In this document: piece by piece, positions 35,259-43,408 of the stretch
How positions within the stretch are numbered: position 1 is the first letter of the stretch
How the letters are laid out: every line of letters begins with the position of its first letter
DNA from: a virus
Strand: one strand, 5' to 3'
IMG/VR virus record: IMGVR_UViG_3300027985_000453
Location: 1-43,408 of that record
Length of the DNA stretch: 43,408 nucleotides
The notes under the pieces: generated by a model
The model's database searches: none
What the model was told of the DNA's origin: nothing
The model's input: only the letters and a program-made list of their open reading frames with translations
Translations under genes and position numbers: made by a program

Positions 35259-35540
35259 GTGAAAGAAGCACTGCAATTTGCATTACAGATCGCCGGTCAA
35301 GCGGAAGAGCTGAAGCCTGCGGCCCGCCAGATAGTGGATGCAATCAAGCTCTTCGGACCTGAGCTCGCAGAGCTTATCGGCGGAGCAAGTGACTACCTGA
35401 TCGACCGGAGGGCAGCGGCGGTGAAGCGGCTGGAGGAGAAGCACGGATTCACGCGTGAGGAGGCGATCATTCTCACTCTCGACGTGCATGCTCGAATCGA
35501 TCGCCAACTGCGTGAGAACAACCGAAAGAAGGCGAAGTAA
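35259..35540 (+). CDS. 93-aa cassette protein
   Basis: The start is GTG 35259 with GAGG upstream. Begins MKEALQFALQIAGQAEELKP and continues KLFGPELAELIGGASDYLID and a Lys/Arg/Glu-rich helical end (RLEEKHGFTREEAIILTLDV). All helical, no membrane segment. Last cassette of the plus array. Confidence 0.75.
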   Translation: MKEALQFALQIAGQAEELKPAARQIVDAIKLFGPELAELIGGASDYLIDRRAAAVKRLEEKHGFTREEAIILTLDVHARIDRQLRENNRKKAK

Positions 35541-35577
35541 CCGTCAAGGCTGCACGGCTGGCCCCGTGCAGCCTAAC
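35541..35577 (+). other. End of the last cassette: hairpin and inverse core site
   Basis: A perfect 10-bp stem, GGCTGCACGG with CCGTGCAGCC, is followed directly by GCCTAAC (35571-35577), the exact complement of the last cassette's start (GTTAGGC, 35232). No GTTRRRY core follows within 100 bases, so the final attC is incomplete or merged with the array-end element. Confidence 0.7.
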
Positions 35578-35639
35578 ATACGATAGTAGTCGCCACACAG
35601 GCGCCTCCGCCTGATATTATTCAGGCGCTGCGGAAATAC
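35574..35639 (+). repeat. Array-end element, copy 2 (hairpin)
   Basis: TAACATACGATAGTAGTC, a 16-base stretch absent from copy 1, the hairpin CGCCTGA-TATTAT-TCAGGCG (35608-35627), then TGCGGAAATAC. Copy 1 is at 16886-16940 on the other strand. The hairpin is identical in both. Confidence 0.8.
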
Positions 35640-35660
35640 GCCTAGCGTATCAACAGGTTG

Positions 35661-35879
35661 CTAAATTTGTTGCGCGAAAGCACGGCGCGGCACCAACCGC
35701 TCCGCGATTTCATCCACGGTCTCTCTGTAGTAGACCTGTAGCTGCCGGAGATCGCGGTGCCCGGATATCCTGGCCAACGTCAGAACGTCGACCCGACGCG
35801 ACAACCTGGTCGGCGCCTCGGTTGACAGAGGCACCACTCGGGCGCTGCTATGCGTGGGGCTCTGCGACCTCCACCCTCA
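35661..35879 (-). pseudogene. Remnant of a tyrosine recombinase (phage integrase), internally deleted
   Basis: The minus frame ending at TAG 35661 reads LSRRVDVLTLARISGHRDLR followed by QLQVYYRETVDEIAERL. This is the C-terminal end of a tyrosine integrase with the GHRD box and the nucleophile Tyr in VYYRET. Directly before it stands SARVVPLSTEAPTR, which belongs about 50 residues upstream in intact relatives, so the segment with the catalytic His-x-x-Arg box is deleted. A stop in frame (35879-35877) closes the fragment. It is not an integron IntI, whose end differs. Confidence 0.8.
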
Positions 35880-35932
35880 ACATCGCGTCCACATATGCCA
35901 GGACTGGCTTGAGTGCTTTGACCTTAGACGAC

Positions 35933-36322
35933 CTACGACTCGATCCAGAATCGCACCGCCTGGATCAAGTACGGCTCGGTGTCGTCTGGGTCGGCAACCC
36001 AGGCCCCAAAGGCGCGATCACGTACCTGCGTGGCTCCCTGGATAGGGTCCGGATATCGCCAGCGCACGTTTAGCGATCTGCCGTCGTGCAGCTGCAGCAC
36101 GTGCCCGGATGGAGTCATGATCTCAGGGTGTAGGGCAATCAGATCGCCGCGAGTGATCCACACCTCCCCGGAGAGCGTCATTGGGCGAGGCCCTGCCGGG
36201 ATCTCGCGGAACATCGAGACCCCGTCCCGGAGGTGTAGCACCTCCTGTTCGTATGGCTGCCAATCAAATTCGTCGGACCACCACAGGTCCTCCGGCAGTT
36301 CGACCCCATCTAGGCTGATCAT
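35933..36322 (-). CDS. Last gene of the tail operon, minor tail protein (129 aa)
   Basis: Begins MISLDGVELPEDLWWSDEFD. Further segments are LTLSGEVWITR-like MTLSGEVWITRGDLIALHPE, SGHVLQLHDGRSLNVRWRYP and EPYLIQAVRFWIES, a beta-rich domain. Such proteins recur at the ends of siphovirus tail-tip modules. Ten bases separate it from the upstream gene. It marks the end of the late transcript, next to the integrase remnant and the cassette array. Confidence 0.65.
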   Translation of the reverse strand: MISLDGVELPEDLWWSDEFDWQPYEQEVLHLRDGVSMFREIPAGPRPMTLSGEVWITRGDLIALHPEIMTPSGHVLQLHDGRSLNVRWRYPDPIQGATQVRDRAFGAWVADPDDTEPYLIQAVRFWIES

Positions 36323-36331
36323 TGCGACACC

Positions 36332-37498
36332 TCACGGATATAGCCAGCTAGTGCCGGCGAATGGATCGGCGGATGATGACGAGGCATAGCCGAGGTCTAT
36401 ACGCACTACCTCTCCAGCCGCGACCGCTGGAATCCTCCAGGCCAAATCGATCGAGCAATCGCATGTCATCGCGCTGCCAGCGTAATCGTCAGCACCATCG
36501 AGCACGTCTACAAAACGGTGCCAGGACCAGAGCTGGCATATCCCGCTCGCACTCTCGATTCCGCGATCTGGAGCATGCAATATCAGTGGAGCATACTGCG
36601 GCGGGCCAGCCCCGCAATATGCTGGCGCTATCTGCCCGACCACGACAGGCGCTTGGATGCCGCCCCATCCCTCATCATTGAGCGATACGGTTGAGCATCC
36701 ATACCCCTCCGAACCAGGATCTGGATCTATGCCGCGACCGATCACTACGTTTTCACGGTCGCCCCCAAATGCTACCGATATCCGCTGTTGCAGCACCTCG
36801 CCGCCGTCGTCCAGCAGATACTCAACCATCACGGCCGCCTCATGGTCCCCGACCACTCGCAGCCCGACTACATAGAGATCGTCTACCTGCCACCATTGCA
36901 CCGGATATCCAGCGCCAGACCCTCCGTAGTAGCTCTCCCACCACTGCCAGCCGGTGCCGCCTGCAGCCGGCCCCGTGCCACCCCACTCGACACCTGCGAG
37001 ATCAGCGCCTGAGCCTAGGAATAGCACCTCATTGCCCCAATCAGAATAGAGCCAGTCGAATACCCCGTAGTCTCCTGATCCGGTAGGATCGTGCCTAATC
37101 CCGATAGCGTCAGCTGACGTTTTTGCGATTGCGAGCGAATCTACAGCCCCCAGCGTACAGGCTATGTACCCATTTCCCAGGACGATAGGACCTGTGACGA
37201 GCTGCGAATCATCCACGCCGGCCACGCCGAATACACCATCTCGGTACAGCAGGCGGATAGGCTCACCCACGGCCGGAGCCGACGCAACTACCGGCACAGC
37301 CGGAGCGCGACGCATTCGCAGCCTCATCCCGAGATCCGGCGTGCGCTGGATCACCCTCCGTAGGCCATCGGCGGTACTTTGTCGTCCAGCACCTAGGGCC
37401 GGCTGGGTAGACGTAGATCCTGCTGGGACGGCCGCATCTGACCCGCGCACAAGCCGGACAGTCATCGCCAGATCAGGCGCCTTGACGATATGGGGCAT
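36332..37498 (-). CDS. Tail tip or fibre structural protein (388 aa)
   Basis: Begins MPHIVKAPDLAMTVRLVRGS and is Gly/Trp/Tyr-rich in the middle (GWQWWESYYGGSGAGYPVQW). It has many beta strands and Cys residues in the last third (YCGAGPP, CDCSIDLAW). Start and stop are tightly coupled to neighbours (1-base overlap at 37498). I see no enzyme motif. Likely part of the adsorption apparatus; receptor unknown. Confidence 0.65.
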   Translation of the reverse strand: MPHIVKAPDLAMTVRLVRGSDAAVPAGSTSTQPALGAGRQSTADGLRRVIQRTPDLGMRLRMRRAPAVPVVASAPAVGEPIRLLYRDGVFGVAGVDDSQLVTGPIVLGNGYIACTLGAVDSLAIAKTSADAIGIRHDPTGSGDYGVFDWLYSDWGNEVLFLGSGADLAGVEWGGTGPAAGGTGWQWWESYYGGSGAGYPVQWWQVDDLYVVGLRVVGDHEAAVMVEYLLDDGGEVLQQRISVAFGGDRENVVIGRGIDPDPGSEGYGCSTVSLNDEGWGGIQAPVVVGQIAPAYCGAGPPQYAPLILHAPDRGIESASGICQLWSWHRFVDVLDGADDYAGSAMTCDCSIDLAWRIPAVAAGEVVRIDLGYASSSSADPFAGTSWLYP

Positions 37499-38757
37499 CA
37501 GACGGAGACCTCCAGCTCCATGGGCAGGTACCCGGCTGCGGTCACCAGCAGGGTGTGAGAGCCACGGCTGGTCGGAAATTGCACTCTACCGGCGCGGTCG
37601 GTGGTCCTGGAGTCGCTGCCGTCGAGGGTGACGGTCGCACCCTCCATCGGGTCGCCGAGCTCGGAGAGAATCGTGAATGTCGCCACCCCGTCCTGGTAGG
37701 TGACGGTGAGCTGCTCGGGAGTAGCTGGATCAACCGCCATCGAGGAGCGCACCAGCTCCACCCGCGGGATGGCACCGGACAACGCCACGGCCCCGAGGGT
37801 CAACTTCCCCCGCTCGCGGCTCAACCGGCGGGAGCGGATCTCGGCCAGCGGTACCGGTGCATAGGGGTGATCCAGGGCGACGGTATCGCCGAGGGCGATC
37901 GATGCCGAGGCGTCGGTGGTAAGTTCAAGCGCCCACCGTGACCGCGCCAGCCCCGCCAGCCGGGACGAGCCGATGAAGAGCGCATCCCGGGCGGTGCGCA
38001 CCATCGGCAGCGCGATGTCCGCCACGATCTCCCCGAACCGCTCCACCGCTTCCGGCGCCAGCAGGATCATCCCGTAACGGGCATTGCCGGCGGACCAGTC
38101 CCAACCGTAGGAAACCCTGGCTACCGTGGCAAGCATGGAGGTGTCTGTGGATGCGGAGATCCCGTCGAGGTGGAAGGGTGTCAGGACGGTGACCGGCTCA
38201 CCGGTACCGGCCAACCGAGCCGTCGGAGAAGGGTGGACGCTCCATACCGATCCAAGTGGCTCCAGCAGGCCCGCCAGCGCCTCTCGTATTGTGGCCGGCT
38301 GATCGATCACATACCCCACCGCCAACCCGGGCAGGTCGTCCCACAGCCCCTCGAAAGCCCCACCATCTACCGGCCAACCGCATTGGCGCAGCAGGTCGGC
38401 GGCGATCTCCGCAGGGTGCTCCAGCAGGGAGCCACTGGTGGGATGTCGACGGCCGGACAACGTAACCGCCGGAGCGGTCGTGGAAGGTTGGGAGAGGCGG
38501 AGCACAGCGATGGCCCGCCCGGTGGCGTCCTGCCGCTGGGAGAGCGCCCAGCCGGTTGTGAGCATGCCACCCACCTCGACCCGCTCCACCGAGACAATTG
38601 GGTGATCGGAGATCAACCACTCCACCCCATTGGCATCGAGCGGGATACCCTGCACCGTCACCCGGCCGTAGACCCAGGGCAGCGTTGTGGGCTCGCGGTA
38701 TTCGGGCAGATCCGCCGTGGAGCGGAGCGGGAGGGGATCGGTCAGCAGCCTGCTCAT
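37498..38757 (-). CDS. Tail tip protein with C-terminal carboxypeptidase-regulatory-like domain (419 aa)
   Basis: Starts MSRLLTDPLPLRSTADLPEY. Residues ~30-330 resemble tail-hub type proteins (PLDANGVEWLISDHPIVSVE, VIDQPATIREALAGLLEPLG, LGDTVALDHPYAPVPLAEIR). The last 80 residues form a beta-sandwich, with GDPMEGATVTLDGSDSRTTD, RAGRVQFPTSRGSHTLLVTA and AAGYLPMELEV, like the CarboxypepD-regulatory/Ig-like modules on phage tails that bind cell surface sugars. It follows a short gene by ATGA overlap. Confidence 0.7.
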   Translation of the reverse strand: MSRLLTDPLPLRSTADLPEYREPTTLPWVYGRVTVQGIPLDANGVEWLISDHPIVSVERVEVGGMLTTGWALSQRQDATGRAIAVLRLSQPSTTAPAVTLSGRRHPTSGSLLEHPAEIAADLLRQCGWPVDGGAFEGLWDDLPGLAVGYVIDQPATIREALAGLLEPLGSVWSVHPSPTARLAGTGEPVTVLTPFHLDGISASTDTSMLATVARVSYGWDWSAGNARYGMILLAPEAVERFGEIVADIALPMVRTARDALFIGSSRLAGLARSRWALELTTDASASIALGDTVALDHPYAPVPLAEIRSRRLSRERGKLTLGAVALSGAIPRVELVRSSMAVDPATPEQLTVTYQDGVATFTILSELGDPMEGATVTLDGSDSRTTDRAGRVQFPTSRGSHTLLVTAAGYLPMELEVSV

Positions 38758-39020
38758 GCCTCCAGCTCCACCGTGATCTCCTGGGCCAGGCGCACACCGC
38801 GCACCCGGCCTCGGAACTGCTCAACCTCACCGTCCAGCAGCACCGACTCTGCCAACAGTGGCGGATCCACAAATAGCTCGGTCAGCCCTCCGTCGGCGTT
38901 GTCCAGGATGACGGTAACATTCGGGACCTCGCCGTTGAGCCCGGCCGCGTCGTCACCCACCGAGAGCAATTCGGGCGCCTCGAAGACCAGCTCCGGCACA
39001 CTGAGGATCCGCAGGATCAC
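38754..39020 (-). CDS. Small tail protein (88 aa)
   Basis: The start is GTG 39020 in a GTGA overlap with the large upstream gene; a longer upstream frame exists but lies within that gene. Begins MILRILSVPELVFEAPELLS, then VPNVTVILDNADGGLTELFV and RGRVRGVRLAQEITVELEA. A beta-rich domain of the kind often found next to tail hub proteins. Function by position only. Confidence 0.65.
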   Translation of the reverse strand: MILRILSVPELVFEAPELLSVGDDAAGLNGEVPNVTVILDNADGGLTELFVDPPLLAESVLLDGEVEQFRGRVRGVRLAQEITVELEA

Positions 39021-42000
39021 AGCAGCACCGCCTTGAACGGGAGCTCCACCGATGCGGCCAGCTGGGTCGGCTCCTGGAACTCGAACCAGTCGGCCACCTC
39101 CAGGGCATCGAGGTCGAGGATCGCCAGCGCCGCGCCGGCCGGGGTGCGGTAGTCGGGCTGGACCACCACCGGCTCCGCCCCCTGCTCGGCGACGTGGTCG
39201 ACCAGGGCCAGCAGCCCGTCGAGATCCGCGCCGTAGAGGGCCGCCCCATCGCTCGCCGTCCAGCGCCAGCGGCCACCGGTACCGCGACCGCGGTAGATGG
39301 CCCTGGCGTTGAGACCGCCCCCGCGGGCCAGGGCGTACTGCCGCACCTGGGTGATCTCCGAGGCGTCGATTGTTGGCGCCCATGGGACACCGGCCCAGAG
39401 CCAGCCGATGGAGGCCCCATCACCTGCACCTGAGACCGTCACCCGTAGGTAGCGGGCGGTAGTCCCATCACCAGGGCGGGCCACGATAGGGCCGACGGAC
39501 CACGCCGGCACCACCGCCCACACGGCCCCGGGATCGGCGAGATCGATCGGGGTGTCGCACCCCTCTACTACCAGTGCCGCTCCATCCGATAGGGTGTGCA
39601 GGGCCAGCAGAACAACCTCTATAGGAGATACCGCGCCGAGGTCGAGATCGATCTCCACCGCCGCTCCGTCCCAGGCGTAGCCGCGGCCCACCTTTGGCTG
39701 GCGGAGCCGATCGGTACCATGGGTGGCCACCGCCTTGAACCGCCAGTTGTCCCCCGCCACGAAGGATGGCGCCGCGCCCGTGGTAGCCATCAGGGTGAGC
39801 CCATCTCCTAGATCAAGCGCCAGCGGGTCGAATAGATCCACGGTGGTCCAGATCCCACCGACATCCCGCCAACGCACCGTGCCGCGTTCCAGGTCCACCG
39901 TGATGCGGTCCCCAGCCTGCCAGGGGATGCCCCCCGGCGTCAGAGTGGCGGTGATCGGCCCGTCGCTGTACGGCGCCGGCGCGGTATTGTCGTAGTCGAA
40001 ATCCGCCAGGGCCCCGGACACAGATCCCGTTACGCTCCAGGTCTGGATCGGATCGCCTGCAGCACCGCCGCCAAACTGCGCCGCGGCGGCCCCAACCACA
40101 GGGATGGTGAACTGATCGCCGATCTGCCAATCCCGGGACGCAGCCCCGCGAATAGTGATAGTGATTTTGTCGCCATCCTTAAGGGATGATTCGCAGGCCG
40201 TTTGCACTGCCATCCCAAACTCCTGCGTTCCCTCGGGTACTCCGTCGTTGTTGAGGACCACCGAATAGTAGGCCGCGCCCGTGAACGCGGGGAGGTATTC
40301 TCCGGACTCATCCACCCACCAATAGGCGGCGTCCTGGTCATCACGCCAGCATCCACCTCCCGAGCTGCTGGCGTCAGATTTTGGGAGGATTCCAGCCTCC
40401 ATCCTGATAACGTCCAATTGCGCGCGGTAGCGTGCTAGATAGCCAGGATCGATGGCATAGGTATCGAGACCATAGGCATCATCAAGCGCGTCGAAATCGC
40501 CCTGCACCTCGATCCAGAACGCGTCCCACAATGCGAGCGCCCCAGAGTGGGCATATACCTCGGCTAGTGCGCCCATCAGCAGGCCTAGTGCCTGCTCGGC
40601 GAAATCAATCTCCACCTGGATTGCGCGGAATGATTTTTCTGTGCGAGTTCCAGAACCTATTACAGCAGAGGTCACATTGTAGCTTCCTCCAGCAATTCCG
40701 GCTGCAAAAGTGAACATTTTTCCGTTTACCATGCAGCTACCGCCTGCACCAGCGCCAACCATCGAATACAGCGCTCCTTGCGCGAACGATCCAGAAAATG
40801 CGATTGCGGATGCCTCCGTGCCAAACAGCTCATCACACACGCCGACAGTCGGCACACCGCCAACGTCAAATGTGACCGTCACCGTCCAATAGTCTTCTGG
40901 TGCCTCGCTGGTGTTCGCATAGATGAACGCCTTGCGCCAAGCGAGCATCAACGAGACCCGAGACGTATAGGCAGGATCTGTAGTGCCCAAACTCCCCTCC
41001 TCCAGCCCAAGACAGGCCGCAGATAGCAGTAGATCGGAAATCCCGGAGCAGCTGCAGGCCGTGTCCGGGCGTTTGCGGTACGTGAATGTAACCTGCCTGT
41101 CCTTCGCGAGCGCCCCCAGTGTAAGAGGCCTGAAACAGACAGCCGGGATAGGCTCCTCCGGCTCTCTACTCGCCGGAGTGAATACACCCTTGATCTGCGC
41201 CCCCGATGCGCCGATTGCGGAAACGGGTAGCGACGGAATCGAGAATGCGATAGGGCCAGACTCATAGGATTGCCCCGCGATTGCTGGAGGCATCGATCCA
41301 GATACAGACCCGGACACCTCGAATACCAGTCCGCTAGACCCGCGCCCAATCGACGTGACGGTGATATTTTCAGTCGCCGCGGCCGGATCAATCACGGCCA
41401 CATCACGTAGCGTCTGCACCGAGCGGCCGCCCGTTATCACCTGCACCGGCAGCGCGTGTGCATCTGTGCGAAGCGGTATATCGGTCACGGCCTGCCCACC
41501 TGGAGCGGTATCCGCTGCAACCACCCCGCGCACCTCAACCAGCGCGGAGCGCCCCTGGATCTGCTGCAGCAGCTCATAGACGGTGATCGCGGTATAGACC
41601 TCCGGCGTCACCCCGTCCGTGATGGTCACACCATAGGAACCGGTGACCGACCGCACCAGGGTATTGACCGGGATCTCCCATGCGGGGGCTGGATCGAGCT
41701 TGTATAGCCAGCGGCCGGACTCCCACGTCTTCCAGCTCCGGTGGACCTGCGGGAACCCGGCAAACTGCAGCCGCAGCGCCGAGGTTGGTACCCCTGAATC
41801 GGTGGCAGGTGGTTGGCCGAAATCCCATTGCGGGCCGTCGAGACTGGTGGTCCCCGCAGGGATCGCGGCGAGGGTGGAGACCGGGAGATCGGTCACTACC
41901 AGCCCGGAGCGGTCCACCTCGACCGTAATCGCATTGCCACCGGCCCCGGTAGCCCTGGCGGCGAGGGTGACCCCGAAAAACTCCAGCGTCGCCGCCTTGG

Positions 42001-42325
42001 CGTCGCTCCCCACGTCCAGCATCGTGAATGTGACACGCTCGGAGACCGCCCCCGGGGCGATGGCGGTTACCTCCAGCGCCCCGTTGCCGACCCCGGAGAT
42101 TACCGGGGCGGACGCCCGCAACGTCCCCGCCGCGTCCACCACCTCCACCTCGATCTCCCTATCCACGGCACCGGTATAGGGGCCGGCCAGCGCCAGGCGG
42201 CCGGAACCTGCGCGCACCTGGGACAACCGACGGATATCGGTGGACGGCCGCTGCGCCGTGGATTGAATCACCGCCTGCCGGACGAGGTTGGCGTGGTTGG
42301 CGAAGATGCGGCTTACAGCTCCCAT
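39017..42325 (-). CDS. Large tail tip/adhesin-like protein (1,102 aa)
   Basis: Starts MGAVSRIFANHANLVRQAVI, one base after the tape measure stop. Residues 40-600 are repeated beta domains (GPYTGAVDREIEVEVVDAAG; ATGAGGNAITVEVDRSGLVV; TSIGRGSSGLVFEVSGSVSG), with Cys-rich stretches such as DTACSCSGIS. A later part has LTPGGIPWQAGDRITVDLER and a discoidin-like segment (DASEITQVRQYALARGGGLN, FEFQEPTQLAASVELPFKAV). This size and place suit the central tail spike or hub/adhesin of a siphovirus. No J-like motif is certain. Confidence 0.7.
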   Translation of the reverse strand: MGAVSRIFANHANLVRQAVIQSTAQRPSTDIRRLSQVRAGSGRLALAGPYTGAVDREIEVEVVDAAGTLRASAPVISGVGNGALEVTAIAPGAVSERVTFTMLDVGSDAKAATLEFFGVTLAARATGAGGNAITVEVDRSGLVVTDLPVSTLAAIPAGTTSLDGPQWDFGQPPATDSGVPTSALRLQFAGFPQVHRSWKTWESGRWLYKLDPAPAWEIPVNTLVRSVTGSYGVTITDGVTPEVYTAITVYELLQQIQGRSALVEVRGVVAADTAPGGQAVTDIPLRTDAHALPVQVITGGRSVQTLRDVAVIDPAAATENITVTSIGRGSSGLVFEVSGSVSGSMPPAIAGQSYESGPIAFSIPSLPVSAIGASGAQIKGVFTPASREPEEPIPAVCFRPLTLGALAKDRQVTFTYRKRPDTACSCSGISDLLLSAACLGLEEGSLGTTDPAYTSRVSLMLAWRKAFIYANTSEAPEDYWTVTVTFDVGGVPTVGVCDELFGTEASAIAFSGSFAQGALYSMVGAGAGGSCMVNGKMFTFAAGIAGGSYNVTSAVIGSGTRTEKSFRAIQVEIDFAEQALGLLMGALAEVYAHSGALALWDAFWIEVQGDFDALDDAYGLDTYAIDPGYLARYRAQLDVIRMEAGILPKSDASSSGGGCWRDDQDAAYWWVDESGEYLPAFTGAAYYSVVLNNDGVPEGTQEFGMAVQTACESSLKDGDKITITIRGAASRDWQIGDQFTIPVVGAAAAQFGGGAAGDPIQTWSVTGSVSGALADFDYDNTAPAPYSDGPITATLTPGGIPWQAGDRITVDLERGTVRWRDVGGIWTTVDLFDPLALDLGDGLTLMATTGAAPSFVAGDNWRFKAVATHGTDRLRQPKVGRGYAWDGAAVEIDLDLGAVSPIEVVLLALHTLSDGAALVVEGCDTPIDLADPGAVWAVVPAWSVGPIVARPGDGTTARYLRVTVSGAGDGASIGWLWAGVPWAPTIDASEITQVRQYALARGGGLNARAIYRGRGTGGRWRWTASDGAALYGADLDGLLALVDHVAEQGAEPVVVQPDYRTPAGAALAILDLDALEVADWFEFQEPTQLAASVELPFKAVLL

Positions 42326-43408
42326 TTAGGCACCTCGACGGGTCAGGTCGGCAAGAATCGGCTGCAGCTTGCGTGCGAGCTGCTCCAGGGTCGCCCGGTC
42401 ATCGGTCACCGAGCCCGTGATGTTGATGTTGATCGTTGCTCCGCGCTCCACCACACGCTCGGTCGTAGTCCTGGTTTCGGTAGTGGCACTCCTGGAGGTG
42501 GTACTGCTGGTCGACGCGGGAGTGGTGGCCTCTTGCTGCTTCCGCTCCGCATCCCGCTTGGCCTGTTCGCGGTCCCGCTGCTCCGCGGCCTTCCGCTCCG
42601 CCTCGATCGCCTGCACCTTCTGGCGGTGGATCTCTTCGTTGAGCTGAAGCGCCTCTCGTAGATCTGCAATCGCCTGCGCGTTGCCGGCGTTCTCCGCCGC
42701 CTTTAGCTGGGACTCGAGGTCTGCTTTGCGGCTCTCATAGTCCCGCTTCTCGATCGCCTCGCGGTTCCCCTGGAGCTGGTCAAGCTCATTGCGCAGCCCC
42801 TCCAGGGTCCGCTCCACCGACTGCTCCAGCTGTTCGTTCGCGGAGCGCAGCCGCTCCACCTCCGCGAGGATGCCGTCGAGCTGCTGTTGGTCGAGAAACT
42901 CGTAACCACTGGCGGCCCGCTCCGCCGCGTCGAGCTGCCGGTCGCTGGCCAATTCGAGATCGGCAAGCCGCTGGCGCAACTCCTCGGCGGCAATGGACTG
43001 CTCCGCCCAGGACCTCCGGATATTGAGCGCCCCCTCGGCAATCCGCAGGATCGACTGGTGCTCTGCATATCCGGCGACGGTCCCCTGCAGCGACTGGATC
43101 CCCTCCTCGGCCTTGCGCAGCTCTTCCCGCAACTCCGCCATGGTGCCGCCGGTCTGCTGGATCTGGGCAGCCCCAGGCAGGAACACCGGCCCGATGGAGC
43201 GGCCTGAGTTCACGAACTGATCGAATGCCTGGGCGGTAGCCTCGGTCATCCCAGTCAGCCCCCGCATTGACTCCATGAACTGGGCCAGCGGGTTTTCAGC
43301 GACCTGGACGGTCTCCCCCATCTTCTCGGTAGACTCGGCGGCCTGATCCATCCCCTCGGAGACCTTCGTGCCAGCCTCCTTGCCCTTGTTGCCGATGTCC
43401 TCCAGGTC
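42326..43408 (-). CDS. Tail tape measure protein, C-terminal part (continues from the left end)
   Basis: This is the last 312 codons of the tape measure protein plus the 144-bp overlap. It is rich in Glu, Arg, Gln and Lys and is almost entirely predicted coiled coil. A Ser/Thr-rich linker follows near SSTTSRSATTETRTTTE, and then a short beta/helix tail with GATININITGSV. That tail pattern is common at the C-terminus of lambda-like and TP901-like tape measures. The stop at 42326 abuts the start of the next tail gene at 42325, consistent with one late transcript. Confidence 0.93.
   Translation of the reverse strand, partial: DLEDIGNKGKEAGTKVSEGMDQAAESTEKMGETVQVAENPLAQFMESMRGLTGMTEATAQAFDQFVNSGRSIGPVFLPGAAQIQQTGGTMAELREELRKAEEGIQSLQGTVAGYAEHQSILRIAEGALNIRRSWAEQSIAAEELRQRLADLELASDRQLDAAERAASGYEFLDQQQLDGILAEVERLRSANEQLEQSVERTLEGLRNELDQLQGNREAIEKRDYESRKADLESQLKAAENAGNAQAIADLREALQLNEEIHRQKVQAIEAERKAAEQRDREQAKRDAERKQQEATTPASTSSTTSRSATTETRTTTERVVERGATININITGSVTDDRATLEQLARKLQPILADLTRRGA
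43265..43408. repeat. Terminal direct repeat, right copy
   Basis: Exact second copy of bases 1-144. Reading through it on the minus strand gives the same tape measure codons as the left end, so the join causes no frame change. Confidence 0.97.

Noticed and set aside
35661-35879. Integron integrase (IntI) next to the cassette array
   Set aside because: The C-terminal sequence is GHRDLRQLQVYYRET, typical of phage integrases; IntI ends in a different box and has an extra domain. The gene is also deleted and lies at the 3' end of the array.
1-43408. tRNA genes, insertion sequences and riboswitches
   Set aside because: I saw no cloverleaf pattern, no transposase gene or terminal inverted repeats, and no riboswitch-like leader. 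A covariance-model search would be needed to exclude small RNAs.

Overview
The window is a complete phage genome read as one circular or terminally redundant contig. Bases 1-144 are repeated exactly at 43265-43408, so the unit is 43,264 bp, and the tape measure gene runs across the join. The structural genes are of the lambda kind: Nu1/A terminase, gpW, B-type portal, S49 protease with nested scaffold, D decoration protein, E capsid and a long tail. This makes it a siphovirus. Two lipobox proteins, a GH108 muramidase and GC-rich coding sequence point to a Gram-negative, probably gammaproteobacterial, host. That host call is inference.

Layout. (1) A leftward late operon starts near 16.8 kb at a pR'-like promoter followed by a terminator. 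It runs through lysis (16.7-14.6 kb), packaging and head (13.7-6.2 kb) and tail (6.2-1 kb, then 43.26-35.9 kb). (2) A leftward early operon runs from a Cro-like gene at 22.7 kb through SSB, a replication initiator with internal iterons, a DnaC-like loader, RusA and small genes to 17.8 kb. (3) A rightward early operon (26.9-30.9 kb) carries small genes, a RecT/Bet annealase and a YqaJ/lambda-Exo-like nuclease. (4) Between the promoters of (2) and (3), where a lambdoid phage normally keeps its repressor, lies a six-gene leftward operon at 26.8-22.8 kb: csf1, cysH, a cas11-like small subunit, csf2 (cas7), cas6e and csf3 (cas5). This is a phage-borne type IV CRISPR effector set. It has the cysH partner typical of IV-B and also a Cas6e with its catalytic histidine. 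I see no array, no cas1/cas2, no DinG/RecD helicase and no nuclease.

(5) Two integron-like gene-cassette arrays sit at the boundaries between transcription units. One has two cassettes on the minus strand (17.75-16.94 kb). The other has nine on the plus strand (30.98-35.58 kb). They carry recognisable attC sites, and the inverse core of most cassettes is complementary to that cassette's own 5' end, the diagnostic pattern of integron cassettes. No integron integrase is present; the only recombinase trace is a deleted tyrosine-recombinase tail at 35.66-35.88 kb. Both arrays end in the same hairpin-containing element.

(6) At least four, perhaps five, cassettes hold a two-gene operon: a small unknown gene followed by a small DNA-binding protein. 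Four of these have a perfect palindrome at or overlapping the -10 of their own promoter. That is the architecture of anti-CRISPR (acr) and anti-CRISPR-associated (aca) operons. The window therefore joins a type IV CRISPR effector, an integron cassette array and a set of candidate acr-aca modules in one phage genome. Functions of the individual small cassette proteins are not known from sequence.
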